Source: an uncultured Bacteroidota bacterium (GTDB taxonomy: Bacteria; Bacteroidota; Bacteroidia; Chitinophagales; Chitinophagaceae). Taken from it: 64,000 nt of DNA. The notes under the pieces were generated by a model. It ran no database searches. It saw only the letters and a list, made by a program, of their open reading frames with translations, and was not told where the DNA came from. The translations under genes were made by a program, and so were the position numbers. Every line of letters starts with the position of its first letter. Within the stretch, counting starts at the first letter, position 1. This document shows, in pieces, positions 26,583 to 35,178 of this stretch. The stretch covers positions 186,001 to 250,000 of the forward strand of contig CAIJFI010000017.1 of the NCBI GenBank assembly GCA_903819975.1. The letters are read 5' to 3'.

Positions 26583-27392
26583 CTACTCCGGTGGATTCAT
26601 CAATTCAATTAAAGATGTTAAAGGATATCTTAAATTTTGATAGCCTACCATATCCACTTTTATACTTCCTACAATAATGGGCGTTTCAATACGCACAGGA
26701 ATATGATTTTCATCGTCCGTTACCCATACAATCATCTTTTCCCCGCCATCAAAAATGGCGCCTTTAACTAACAATGGGGCGAGTTTTATGACTTTAAACT
26801 TACCATAACGTGTAGTGATAACCGACTTGCCAAGATATTTAAAATAGGAAGGGAATAATTCTTTGTCAAGGAAAAAATTAAGGTAAATTTTATCATTCAT
26901 TTGACAATTGGCGTAATTAATATTACGCGCGGCATAAATTGCACTTATTACATCATAGGTACAATCGGCAGTTTTAAATACACCTGGCGCAGTGGAAGTT
27001 GTAACCGACCTTCCTTTTTGATTAAACGAGATAGATTCTTTTTGATGAAATTTTCCCTCATTAATTTGCCTTGTAAATTGATAGGGCAACAATGTTTTAC
27101 TATCTACTACACTTTCATATTTATCTCGGACTTTAAATATCCAGTCATATTTGAAATTAGATTTACCCGTTGCAGTAAAAGTATAGGCATCCGCCCCATT
27201 CCAATTGCTAGCAGTAGTGGCAAATTCAGCACTGCCGGCATTAACATACAGCCCTACTACATTATAGTAAATGGTATAATTTATTTTTTCGCCTGTATTA
27301 AACGATGTATTCGTTTGATTACATAACCCGGAGTCTTTAGCTCCAAAGAAGTTTAATAAAGGGAATAAAAAATAAATTAATAACACTTGCAT
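26583..27392 (-). CDS. Exported DUF3108-type protein
   Basis: 269 residues with an N-terminal hydrophobic signal (about 1-18) and a Cys-containing N-terminus after it. The body is beta-rich: EKINYTIYYNVVGLYVNAGSAEF, DYIWKVRDKYESVVD-like and WVTDDENHIPVRIETPIIVGSIKVDM match the DUF3108 family of periplasmic or outer-membrane lipid-binding-like proteins. Function not established. It sits 24 bases downstream of the membrane protein gene on the same strand. Confidence 0.8.
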   Translation of the reverse strand: MQVLLIYFLFPLLNFFGAKDSGLCNQTNTSFNTGEKINYTIYYNVVGLYVNAGSAEFATTASNWNGADAYTFTATGKSNFKYDWIFKVRDKYESVVDSKTLLPYQFTRQINEGKFHQKESISFNQKGRSVTTSTAPGVFKTADCTYDVISAIYAARNINYANCQMNDKIYLNFFLDKELFPSYFKYLGKSVITTRYGKFKVIKLAPLLVKGAIFDGGEKMIVWVTDDENHIPVRIETPIIVGSIKVDMVGYQNLRYPLTSLIELMNPPE

Positions 27393-27416
27393 GCGATAGG
27401 GGTGTTTTATGCAAAA

Positions 27417-28358
27417 TTATCGATTAATGCGATAGCTTAATGTTAAGAATGTTCCTATTATTGACGGGATTAGGAAATTTATACCCCAAATAAATGAAGA
27501 TAAAGAGATGATCATCATTTTATCACTGTAAAAAGGGGCTAATATTATTAATAAAAGCTGCCCTCGAATCACCAACTCGGTAATACTTATGGTAGGTAAA
27601 ATACTTAAACATAAAAACAAAATAGCAACAGACAACACCAATGGAAAAAGTTCAATATTCATTTTTAACATGTAAGCAACCCATACATATTGCAACATGA
27701 AAATAATATACCTAAAAATGGATAGCCCTAACATGCTCCCCTTTATATTTGTTTCAATTTGCATTCTATTTAAAAAAGACATCCAACCTTTCCACTCTCT
27801 TTTATAAAAAAACAAAACAATGGCTAGTATCCCTATAAATGGACTTATTAATTTTACACTTATAAGCCAGCGGCCATCGGCCCATGGATACAATGAGATG
27901 TTCAATGCTAGAGCTAATACGCCTATGCAAATGGTCACAATCAATTGCGCATAAGAAGCCCAGCCCATTTGAGCCATCCCTGTCATTTTATTACCAGCGT
28001 CTAAAAACAAGGTTCTGCCTGCATATTCGCCAATTCGATTAGGCGTAAAAAAAGCAAATGCTTGTCCTACAAAAACACTTTTTATAGCTTTAAATATTGA
28101 AATAGGATTGGTAGCTGCAACTACTAATTTCCACTTAATTGATTCAATTAAAAAATTGCTGCACATTAATAATAATAAAACTACCCATTCATAAACAGGC
28201 GCCGAAAATAATTGAGCGCGCATCATTATTCCATATTGCGCCCAGTTTTCATTTACTAATACTTTATTGTAAATGGCAATACTACAAATTACAAATAGCA
28301 AAAGCCCAATGCTTTTTTTCCCGATTGATATAGTGGCATCCATTGCGCTTTTAAACAT
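27417..28358 (-). CDS. Lysylphosphatidylglycerol synthase TM-domain (UPF0104-type) membrane protein
   Basis: 313 residues, about 8 TM helices. Typical motif: FLIESIKWKLV in the third helix region followed by VGQAFAFFTPNRIGEYAGR, which matches the flippase-like domain of MprF/AglD proteins (LPG_synthase_TM). No synthase domain is attached. A role in lipid translocation is inferred. ATG 28358 (MFKSAMDATIS) is preferred over an in-frame start at 28448, whose 30 extra residues overlap the divergent ruvC promoter region. Confidence 0.8.
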   Translation of the reverse strand: MFKSAMDATISIGKKSIGLLLFVICSIAIYNKVLVNENWAQYGIMMRAQLFSAPVYEWVVLLLLMCSNFLIESIKWKLVVAATNPISIFKAIKSVFVGQAFAFFTPNRIGEYAGRTLFLDAGNKMTGMAQMGWASYAQLIVTICIGVLALALNISLYPWADGRWLISVKLISPFIGILAIVLFFYKREWKGWMSFLNRMQIETNIKGSMLGLSIFRYIIFMLQYVWVAYMLKMNIELFPLVLSVAILFLCLSILPTISITELVIRGQLLLIILAPFYSDKMMIISLSSFIWGINFLIPSIIGTFLTLSYRINR

Positions 28359-28405
28359 AGTATCAAAGTTCGGAATTTGATATGATATATGTAACTTTAT
28401 TCTAC

Positions 28406-28996
28406 ATGAGCAAAGCACCCATAATATTAGGAATCGATCCAGGCACACAAATCCTAGGCTATGCCATTTTAAAGGGCGGAAGTAAGCCTATGTTAATTGA
28501 AATGGATGTACTTAAATTGACAAAGGAAAAAGATATTTACGCAAGGCTTCAATTAATTCATGCCAAGATAATTGAGCTGATTAAAATTCATAAGCCAACA
28601 GACTTTGCTATTGAGGCGCCATTTTTTGGCAAAAACGTACAAAGTATGTTGAAACTTGGACGTGCCCAAGGCGTTGCTATTGCTGCAGCCATGCATTATC
28701 AATTGCCAGTAACTGAATACGCTCCTAAAAAAGTAAAACAGTCCATTACAGGAAATGGTAACGCGGATAAGGATATGGTATGGAAAATGCTTGAGCAAAT
28801 TTTGTCTATCAAAAAAGCACCCAAATATTTTGATGCAACGGATGCATTAGGTGTTGCACTATGTCACTGGTATCAAATGAGTGGGCCCGTATTACCTACT
28901 ATTGCTAAAACCGGCAAAGGCTCCAAGATTGCAAAAAAGTCCAACGGATGGGAAGCCTTTCTAGCGAAAAATCCAGAAAGAGTAAAGGTTAAATAA
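28406..28996 (+). CDS. ruvC: Crossover junction endodeoxyribonuclease RuvC
   Basis: Holliday junction resolvase, RNase H-like fold. 196 residues from ATG 28406; an upstream ATG (28382) adds eight residues. Acidic catalytic residues are Asp11 (LGIDPGT), Glu70 (AIEAPFF), Asp143 and Asp146 (DATDALGVALCH). The C-terminal tail is lysine-rich (SKIAKKSNGWEAFL) and longer than that of E. coli RuvC (173 residues). It stands alone between divergent and convergent neighbours, not in a ruvCAB operon. Confidence 0.95.
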   Translation: MSKAPIILGIDPGTQILGYAILKGGSKPMLIEMDVLKLTKEKDIYARLQLIHAKIIELIKIHKPTDFAIEAPFFGKNVQSMLKLGRAQGVAIAAAMHYQLPVTEYAPKKVKQSITGNGNADKDMVWKMLEQILSIKKAPKYFDATDALGVALCHWYQMSGPVLPTIAKTGKGSKIAKKSNGWEAFLAKNPERVKVK

Positions 28997-29043
28997 ATCC
29001 ACTAAGGATTCGCTCAAAATACCAATCATTTCTTTCCCTCCTA

Positions 29044-29436
29044 CTATTGCAATTTACTCACAATCAATTCCTGAATTTGTTTAAATTCCTCGGGCAATAA
29101 TTTTAATTTAGGATTCGCAAAATTAATATCATCTGCCGCATTTATAGGAATAAGGTGCAAATGCGCATGAGGCACTTCCAATCCTACAGTCATCATACTT
29201 ACTCTATTACATGGAAAGCTTGCTTCTATTGCTTTTGCAATAGGCTTAGCAAAAGCCATTAATTCATTTAAATATTCATCAGGCACATCAAATACCTTAT
29301 CAACTTCAATTTTCGGAACCACCAATACATGTCCTTTTTGTAAAGGGAAGATGTCTAAGAAAGCATAATACTTATCGGACGCTGCAATTTTATAGGAAGG
29401 AATTTCACCCTTGATGATTTTTGAAAATATAGTCAT
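29044..29436 (-). CDS. HIT family protein (HINT-like)
   Basis: 130 residues of the histidine triad fold. N-terminal TIFSKIIKGEIPSYKI is typical of HINT proteins, and the HAHLHLIPI triad supplies the nucleophilic His. HINT proteins hydrolyse adenosine phosphoramidates and aminoacyl-AMP species. It follows the greA terminator by 43 bases; the AT-rich gap has no exact -7 box. Confidence 0.92.
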   Translation of the reverse strand: MTIFSKIIKGEIPSYKIAASDKYYAFLDIFPLQKGHVLVVPKIEVDKVFDVPDEYLNELMAFAKPIAKAIEASFPCNRVSMMTVGLEVPHAHLHLIPINAADDINFANPKLKLLPEEFKQIQELIVSKLQ

Positions 29437-29479
29437 ATCAAATATTTGTAATTAAAATTAGTTCTAATTAAGGAATAAA

Positions 29480-29511
29480 AAAAGCCTTCACCGATAACAG
29501 CGAAGGCTTTT
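29480..29511 (-). terminator. Terminator downstream of greA
   Basis: 10-bp stem (29502-29511 with 29480-29489), 12-base loop, then seven T on the minus strand (29483-29477). With the leader terminator upstream it isolates greA as a single-gene unit. Confidence 0.85.
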
Positions 29512-29529
29512 GCAATAAGATGGTTTATA

Positions 29530-30006
29530 TTAAATGGTAATATTTTCTACCTTAAATTTCATAGTTCCATTAGGTGTTTGTACTTCCGCAATTTCACCTA
29601 CTTTCTTACCAATCAATCCTTTTCCAATTGGAGAAGACGCAGAAATTTTTCCTGCTTTTAAATCAGCTTCTTTTTCACCTACTAATTGATAAGTAACTGT
29701 TTTTTTAGTAGCCTCATTCGTAATTGTTACTTTAGTTAAAATCGTAACCTTACTTGTATCGATTGTTTTTGTATCAACAATTTTAGCATTTGAAATTGCT
29801 GCTTCTAATTGTTTAATTTTTGACTCAAGCATACCCTGTGCTTCCTTCGCAGCATCATATTCGGCATTTTCTTTCAAGTCTCCTTTTTCTCTTGCTTCAG
29901 CAATTGCTCTTGAAGCTGCTGGACGATCTACAGATTTTAATTTCTGTAATTCTTCACGCATCTTATCAAAAGTTTCCTGCGTTACATAAACATTAGTTTC
30001 ACTCAT
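29530..30006 (-). CDS. greA: Transcription elongation factor GreA
   Basis: Rescues backtracked RNA polymerase by stimulating transcript cleavage. 158 residues from ATG 30006 (MSETNVYVTQETFDKM), the usual GreA length. The N-terminal coiled coil carries the acidic tip (NAEYDAAKEAQG), and the C-terminal domain has SSPIGKGLIGKKVGE. A start at 30075 would add 23 residues that translate the terminator and is rejected. Its own promoter and terminators suggest a separate transcription unit with leader control. Confidence 0.97.
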   Translation of the reverse strand: MSETNVYVTQETFDKMREELQKLKSVDRPAASRAIAEAREKGDLKENAEYDAAKEAQGMLESKIKQLEAAISNAKIVDTKTIDTSKVTILTKVTITNEATKKTVTYQLVGEKEADLKAGKISASSPIGKGLIGKKVGEIAEVQTPNGTMKFKVENITI

Positions 30007-30022
30007 ATCCTTTGATTTGTAT

Positions 30023-30058
30023 AAAAAAAATACAACGCCACATAGTTGTAGCGTTGCA
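30023..30058 (-). terminator. Intrinsic terminator in the greA leader
   Basis: Minus strand: 12-bp stem (30058-30047 with 30042-30031, two G-U pairs), loop ACTA (30046-30043), then eight T (30030-30023). The T-run ends 16 bases before the greA ATG. It lies downstream of the TATCTTTG box at 30064-30071, so RNA from that promoter would reach it within about 40 bases. Confidence 0.85.
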
Positions 30059-30063
30059 GTATA

Positions 30064-30071
30064 CAAAGATA
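30064..30071 (-). promoter_or_regulatory. Consensus -7 box upstream of greA
   Basis: TATCTTTG on the minus strand, an exact TAnnTTTG, between the upstream dehydrogenase stop (30105) and the leader terminator. No well-spaced TTTG -33 element is present. Confidence 0.6.
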
Positions 30072-30104
30072 TCAATTTAGGGCCAAACTATGGCTATCTA
30101 AAGG

Positions 30105-31034
30105 TCAAATAATGGCTAATTTTTCTAATACGACCTTTGCCATTTTATAGTAAGCCTCATGGCTATAGCCTGCAATATGAGGGGTTACAAGGCAATTTGG
30201 GAAGGCCAATAAGGCATCCAATTGGGCCTTTTCAGATGCACTGTACTTGGCAAGTTGCTCGTTTTCCAATACATCCAGGCCAACTCCTCTAACCAATTGA
30301 TTTTGAAGGGCTTTTAAAACGGCTTCCGAATCGGTTACCTGACCACGGCAGGTACTAATAAAATAGGGCTTTTGCTTACACGCACTAAAAAAAGCGTCGT
30401 TGGCATAGTGAAAAGTCAAATCAGTCAATGGCAAGTGAAGGCTAATTACATGTGCTTCCTCTTGAATTTGCTGCAGGCTTGCAGCCTTTATTTGATCGGT
30501 GTCAAAGTTAGTTTTGTAAATATCATGTGCTAATATCTTAACATCAAAACCCTGTAACACTTTTGCAAATGCCGTTCCAGTATTCCCCAATCCTATAATA
30601 CCAACTGTCTTTCCAGTAAGTTCGTCTGCTCTATTTGCATCACGTATCCATTGTCCATTTATCACTTCCTTGTGTGCACTATGAATACGATTCATTAAAT
30701 TTAAAACCAAACCAAGCGTATGTTCACCCACTGTGGTACAATTACCTTCGGGACTACTCACGCATTTAATACCTTTTGAGTTTGCATAATCCACATCAAT
30801 TAATTCCATGCCACTTCCTAGTCGGCCAATCCATTTTAATTGCGGTGCTTTGTCAATAATAGTAGCGTCAATTTTTAATCGAGTAGTGACAATCAAACCA
30901 CTTGCCTTGGAAATAATCCCAGACAATGCATCATAACTAATAGTAGGCTCATACATAATTTCATAGCCCTTATCTTGTAAGGTATCCACTAAAAATGAAT
31001 GCACCGGCGCTGTTATAATTACAATAGATGCCAT
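30105..31034 (-). CDS. D-2-hydroxyacid dehydrogenase, NAD-dependent
   Basis: 309 residues, phosphoglycerate-dehydrogenase-like. N-terminal substrate-binding half ([29 protein letters not shown]), Rossmann segment [14 protein letters not shown], catalytic Arg near STCRGQVTD, and the Glu/His pair at VLENEQ and TPHIAGY. Substrate not decided by sequence; no ACT regulatory domain, so a serine-pathway SerA is possible but a generic family member is equally likely. Its ATG immediately follows the rsmA stop (TAA-ATG), so the two are coupled. Confidence 0.88.
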   Translation of the reverse strand: MASIVIITAPVHSFLVDTLQDKGYEIMYEPTISYDALSGIISKASGLIVTTRLKIDATIIDKAPQLKWIGRLGSGMELIDVDYANSKGIKCVSSPEGNCTTVGEHTLGLVLNLMNRIHSAHKEVINGQWIRDANRADELTGKTVGIIGLGNTGTAFAKVLQGFDVKILAHDIYKTNFDTDQIKAASLQQIQEEAHVISLHLPLTDLTFHYANDAFFSACKQKPYFISTCRGQVTDSEAVLKALQNQLVRGVGLDVLENEQLAKYSASEKAQLDALLAFPNCLVTPHIAGYSHEAYYKMAKVVLEKLAII

Positions 31035-31799
31035 TTATTTATCGTTATGCATTTTAAAGGTAAGTGCCGCATAGTCCTCATAGGTAAGGTTTTCGGCGCG
31101 TTTGGTAAAGATAGGGTCTTCCAATTGAGCAGTTGTAAAATAAGGTTTTAAAGGATTGCGCAACATTTTTCTGCGTTGTCCAAATGCCATTTTCACAATA
31201 TGATAAAAACTTTTTTCAGAAGCCATATCTGGAAATTTTTCTTTGCGCTTAAACATAATCACACCACTATCTACTTTTGGTGGCGGATTAAAAGCACTTG
31301 GTGGTACATCAAACAAATAAGTAACATCATAAAAAGCCTGTGCCAAAACACTTAGTATACCATATGCTTTTGAATGCGGCTTTGCAGCAATTCTTTCAGC
31401 AACTTCTTTTTGAAACATCCCAACCATCATGGGTACATTTTCCTTCCATTCTAACACCTTAAAAACAATCTGTGTGGAAATATTATACGGGAAATTTCCT
31501 ACCAAGGTAAAGGGCTGGTCAAACGGCATTTGCGTCTCTAAAAAATCTTCGTTAATTAACTTCCCAGTCAATTCCGGAAAAGTATGCAATAGATAATTCA
31601 CTTTTTCTGTATCCAGTTCAATGGCTTTAAATTCAGTACTAGGTAATTTATAAATGTACTCAGTTAAAGCTCCTGCACCAGGCCCAACTTCCACAAGTCT
31701 ATCCATTGGATTTTCCTGCAATACCGCTTGTATTCTTTCACAAACGGTCTTATCGGTCAAGAAGTGCTGCCCAAGGGACTTTTTTAGCGTGTATTGCAT
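31035..31799 (-). CDS. rsmA: 16S rRNA dimethyladenosine transferase
   Basis: KsgA-type methyltransferase that dimethylates two adjacent adenosines near the 3' end of 16S rRNA. 254 residues: KKSLGQHFLTD, SAM-binding VEVGPGAGALTEYI, catalytic NFPYNIST, and C-terminal FGQRRKMLRNPLKPYF. ATG 31799. Divergent from pdxA. Confidence 0.97.
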   Translation of the reverse strand: MQYTLKKSLGQHFLTDKTVCERIQAVLQENPMDRLVEVGPGAGALTEYIYKLPSTEFKAIELDTEKVNYLLHTFPELTGKLINEDFLETQMPFDQPFTLVGNFPYNISTQIVFKVLEWKENVPMMVGMFQKEVAERIAAKPHSKAYGILSVLAQAFYDVTYLFDVPPSAFNPPPKVDSGVIMFKRKEKFPDMASEKSFYHIVKMAFGQRRKMLRNPLKPYFTTAQLEDPIFTKRAENLTYEDYAALTFKMHNDK

Positions 31800-31843
31800 G
31801 AAGCAAAGTTAGGTTTTTGTGCGTACTTTTACAGCCTAATAAA

Positions 31844-32941
31844 ATGGATATGAGTCAGGAAATCAGAAAACCAATTATCGGCTTTAGCTGTGGCGATTTA
31901 AACGGTGTGGGCATTGAATTAATCATTAAATCATTGTCAGATAGTCGTGTATTGGACTTTATGGTACCTGTTATTTTTGCAAGCAATAAAAGCATCAATT
32001 TCTATAAAAAATTGAGCCCGGAATTTGTGTTAAATTTTTCTTCTATCTCAGACTTATCAAAGATCAATCCAAAGCAAGTGAACCTAATTCATAGCTGGGA
32101 GGAAGACGTAAATATCACTCCAGGTGAATTAACCGAAGAAGGAGGCAAATATGCATTCATTTCTTTACAACAAGCAGTAGCTGCATTAAAGGATAAAAAA
32201 ATTGACGGCTTAGTTACTGCCCCTATTCACAAAAAAAATATTCAGTCTCCTGAATTTAATTTTAGCGGACACACACCATATTTACAACATGCTTTTGGCA
32301 ATACCGAAAATCTAATGTTATTGGTAGCAGAGAATTTAAGAATGGCATTGGTAACAGAACATGTAACGGTGCAGGATATTGCAAAGTATATTACAAAAGA
32401 TAAGATCAAACAAAAATTACAAATACTTAATAGTAGTTTAAAAAAGGATTTTGGTATTGATGCTCCACGCATTGCAGTACTAGCTTTAAATCCACACGCT
32501 GGAGACGAAGGGTTAATTGGTAAAGAAGAAATTGAAATTATTCGTCCGGCAGTCAAAGAAAGTAAAAATCAAATGTTGGTATACGGACCTTATTCGGCAG
32601 ATGCATTTTTTGCAAGAGGTGCACACGAAAAATTTGATGGCGTATTAGCAATGTATCATGATCAAGGATTAATTCCATTTAAGTCTTTGGCTTTTGGCGA
32701 AGGTGTTAATTTTACTGCAGGCTTACCAATTGTAAGAACCAGTCCTGACCATGGAACCGCATTTGATATTGCAGGTAAAAACAAAGCGGACGCCGCTTCT
32801 TTTACAGCTTCTATTTTTGAATGTGTAAGAATCATTCATGCACGCCAAGGATACAAAGACATGCGCTTAAATCCATTAAAAAAGATGAGCGCTCGTATGT
32901 TTGCAAATGCTGTAGACGAAAGACTAGAAGGTAGTTACTAA
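31844..32941 (+). CDS. pdxA: 4-hydroxythreonine-4-phosphate dehydrogenase
   Basis: NAD-dependent enzyme of DXP-dependent pyridoxal phosphate synthesis. 365 residues from ATG 31844 (MDMSQEIRKPIIGFSCGDLNGVG); an upstream TTG at 31817 is rejected, and ATG 31850 is an alternative. Metal and substrate residues sit in HKKNIQS, GHTPYLQ, NPHAGDEG, YHDQGLIPFK and RTSPDHGTAFDIAGK. The stop overlaps the convergent exported-protein stop by four bases. Confidence 0.95.
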   Translation: MDMSQEIRKPIIGFSCGDLNGVGIELIIKSLSDSRVLDFMVPVIFASNKSINFYKKLSPEFVLNFSSISDLSKINPKQVNLIHSWEEDVNITPGELTEEGGKYAFISLQQAVAALKDKKIDGLVTAPIHKKNIQSPEFNFSGHTPYLQHAFGNTENLMLLVAENLRMALVTEHVTVQDIAKYITKDKIKQKLQILNSSLKKDFGIDAPRIAVLALNPHAGDEGLIGKEEIEIIRPAVKESKNQMLVYGPYSADAFFARGAHEKFDGVLAMYHDQGLIPFKSLAFGEGVNFTAGLPIVRTSPDHGTAFDIAGKNKADAASFTASIFECVRIIHARQGYKDMRLNPLKKMSARMFANAVDERLEGSY

Positions 32942-33567
32942 TACTTACAAGTTGTAAGTATTTCTTTGATAGATGTATAGCCCCAGGTTGGCAAACACCT
33001 CCATTTCCCTTTTTCTAGAATTAATAATTTTTCTGCTTGCTTAGCAATAGGCATTGCATTATGGCAACCACCACCAAAGGAACCAGGAAGATGATACTGC
33101 AAATTAGCTTCTAATACATAAATCCTTGGATTTTTGGGATTAAGTATTTTAGCTTTTTGCAAAGGATTTTTTATTCTGTCTTGATATGCCAAAAATCTCC
33201 ATGTTGGATGCACCGACATTTTTACAGTATATGCAAAACTTTCTGCACACAACACTTCATCGTTGACTTGAATTTGCTTGCATTTGTTTACCCAAGCCAA
33301 AGCCACATCTGCTAATTTATCCGTATTCCCTTTTTGCAATAATGCAATTTTGGTTTGTAATATGGCTGCGTAATAATAAGGCAACCACTCATTTGGATAA
33401 GAATTAGTGAGTGCTATAAATTGATTTAATGCAATTTGATATTGATCTTCATGATCTATATGATTAAACTTATTTACTGATTCATAAAGCACCGATTCAT
33501 AGTTGGATGACTGTGCATTTACAAAAAAGACGTTTAAAATAAATAATATGGTGATGCTCAAACGCAT
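32938..33567 (-). CDS. Exported hypothetical protein, TPR-like
   Basis: 209 residues with signal peptide (about 1-18, ending FVNA-QSS). The rest is alpha-helical and patterned like tetratricopeptide repeats (YQIALNQFIALTNSYPNEWLPYYYAAILQTK; LNPKNPRIYVLEANLQYH). It ends with a glycine-rich FGGGCHNAMP segment and two further Cys. The family is not recognised with confidence. It resembles short Bacteroidota periplasmic proteins. The gene overlaps the pdxA stop by four bases in convergent orientation. Confidence 0.7.
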   Translation of the reverse strand: MRLSITILFILNVFFVNAQSSNYESVLYESVNKFNHIDHEDQYQIALNQFIALTNSYPNEWLPYYYAAILQTKIALLQKGNTDKLADVALAWVNKCKQIQVNDEVLCAESFAYTVKMSVHPTWRFLAYQDRIKNPLQKAKILNPKNPRIYVLEANLQYHLPGSFGGGCHNAMPIAKQAEKLLILEKGKWRCLPTWGYTSIKEILTTCKY

Positions 33568-33603
33568 GATGCAATTTAAGAAATTGAATCTACAATCTTA
33601 TCA

Positions 33604-34296
33604 CTAAAACATTGAATTAGACACACCCTTGTTAATGACATAATTGGTGTAGGTAATTTCGATACTACCCTTTTTGTTCTTAAGGGCCTTTTGTTTGGAT
33701 ACAGGATCCTCGTCACCAAATTCTAAAGTAATACCATTAGGCAATTTATAATCCTTTGTATTAAAGGCGAATATGATTTTGCTAGGCAACCCCATATTAG
33801 CGTAACTACTATATTCCATGGTTATCTCATAGCTGCCATTTTCCTTAGTGGTTGTAAAAGTCTTGTATACCAATGCATCTGTTGGATCAATCCATAAGGT
33901 AGAAATTACCCAGTCTAGTTTATCATCCGTAGGTACCAATTTGATGACTCTAAGTTCTTTCCCTTTGTATTGTTGCGTTCCAGCCGGAAGTGCAATGTAT
34001 TGCTTAGTATTTAACAATGAATTAATGGTAACTGAAACTCCGCCTTTTGGTAATAAGGAAATACCGCCTTCCTTTTTAACTTTTAGTAAATTGGGCTTTT
34101 TAAAATACACTTTTACTTTTCCTAAACTTGCTTTAATAAAAGACACATCGGTTTTCATCACTCCCTCTGCAACATAATCGTTTACTAGTGCTAATTTTTG
34201 ACTTACTTTTTCAATCAATGGATCAACCTGGGCAATTACATTGTTGCTCAAAAAAAGTAATATCAATACCAGACCATGTATAAAAATTCTTTTCAT
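33604..34296 (-). CDS. LolA-like outer-membrane lipoprotein carrier/sorting protein
   Basis: 230 residues with a signal peptide (about 1-22, ending VIA-QVD). The mature part is an incomplete beta-barrel-like sequence (VEGVMKTDVSFIKASLGKVKVYFKKPNLLKV, LDWVISTLWIDPTDALVYKT) that matches the LolA/LolB fold rather than classical LolA. It sits directly downstream of an ABC-2 permease and ATPase on the same strand. A role in lipid or lipoprotein transfer is inferred from fold and context. Confidence 0.75.
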   Translation of the reverse strand: MKRIFIHGLVLILLFLSNNVIAQVDPLIEKVSQKLALVNDYVAEGVMKTDVSFIKASLGKVKVYFKKPNLLKVKKEGGISLLPKGGVSVTINSLLNTKQYIALPAGTQQYKGKELRVIKLVPTDDKLDWVISTLWIDPTDALVYKTFTTTKENGSYEITMEYSSYANMGLPSKIIFAFNTKDYKLPNGITLEFGDEDPVSKQKALKNKKGSIEITYTNYVINKGVSNSMF

Positions 34297-34302
34297 AATT
34301 AA

Positions 34303-35178
34303 TTAGCTTAAAATGTCTTTTCGCTTTGTGATAATTACCGATGCCGTTACAAATAAAATAATATGAAGTGTAAGCACAATTAAAGAGGTTTTAATTTTAG
34401 CTACATTTAAAATAGTGCCATAAATTGCTTCATTATTTTCATTCACCTTAATATCAAAAAACTCCTTCCAATTATTCATATGAGTCGTAAACAAATATGG
34501 CTTGACAACCGAGAATAACGGAATATTTAATGTACTCAGGATAGTAAAAAATACAATGGCACTCATGGTTCCAACAATTGGCCCTATTGAATTATTTGAG
34601 ATGCTTGACATTAAGAATCCTAGAGAAGTTACAGTAAGTAAAGAAAAGCTGGCAAATACAAATGCACCTACATAACGCCATAACACATCTTTCTCCTGTA
34701 TCAATACTACATAGTTGGACTTCATCAAGAATAAATCGTCTGTGCCAAACACCCACATACTCACAAATAATGCTAAAAATGCCAACCATATTAATAACAC
34801 AATCGTGTAAATACTTGCGGCTATAAACTTACCCATCACCCATTGTGTTCTACTATAAGGTGTGGTGAATAATAATCTTAATGTGCCTAAATTAGCTTCG
34901 CCCGAAATCATATCCGCAGCAATTAAGGCCACTAACAACGGGACATGCACTAATAACAATTGCAATAAGATATAACAGATCAAGTAACCATTTAATACTT
35001 TACCATCCACTGTTAAAGTATCATTAATATCCTTCATTAAAAATGCTGCATATGATTGGCCATCCATTTTTAATCCCAACTGTATCACCATAATTAATGC
35101 AGCAATAGCACCAAAAGCAATGTATGTTCTTGGTCGTCTAAATATTTTATATAATTCTATGGAAATAATTGCCTTCAT
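34303..35178 (-). CDS. ABC-2 type permease
   Basis: 291 residues. Six or so TM segments (about 15-35, 55-90, 110-145, 185-210, 218-240, 265-285). Cytoplasmic loop after TM2 carries SGEANLGTLRLLFTTPYSRTQW, the ABC-2 pattern next to the second helix. It partners the ATPase encoded next to it; the stop/start overlap is TAATG. Substrate unknown. Confidence 0.88.
   Translation of the reverse strand: MKAIISIELYKIFRRPRTYIAFGAIAALIMVIQLGLKMDGQSYAAFLMKDINDTLTVDGKVLNGYLICYILLQLLLVHVPLLVALIAADMISGEANLGTLRLLFTTPYSRTQWVMGKFIAASIYTIVLLIWLAFLALFVSMWVFGTDDLFLMKSNYVVLIQEKDVLWRYVGAFVFASFSLLTVTSLGFLMSSISNNSIGPIVGTMSAIVFFTILSTLNIPLFSVVKPYLFTTHMNNWKEFFDIKVNENNEAIYGTILNVAKIKTSLIVLTLHIILFVTASVIITKRKDILS

Noticed and set aside
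26901-27326. 141-residue plus-strand frame over the DUF3108 gene
   Set aside because: Shadow of the minus-strand exported protein, which has a signal peptide and family motifs.
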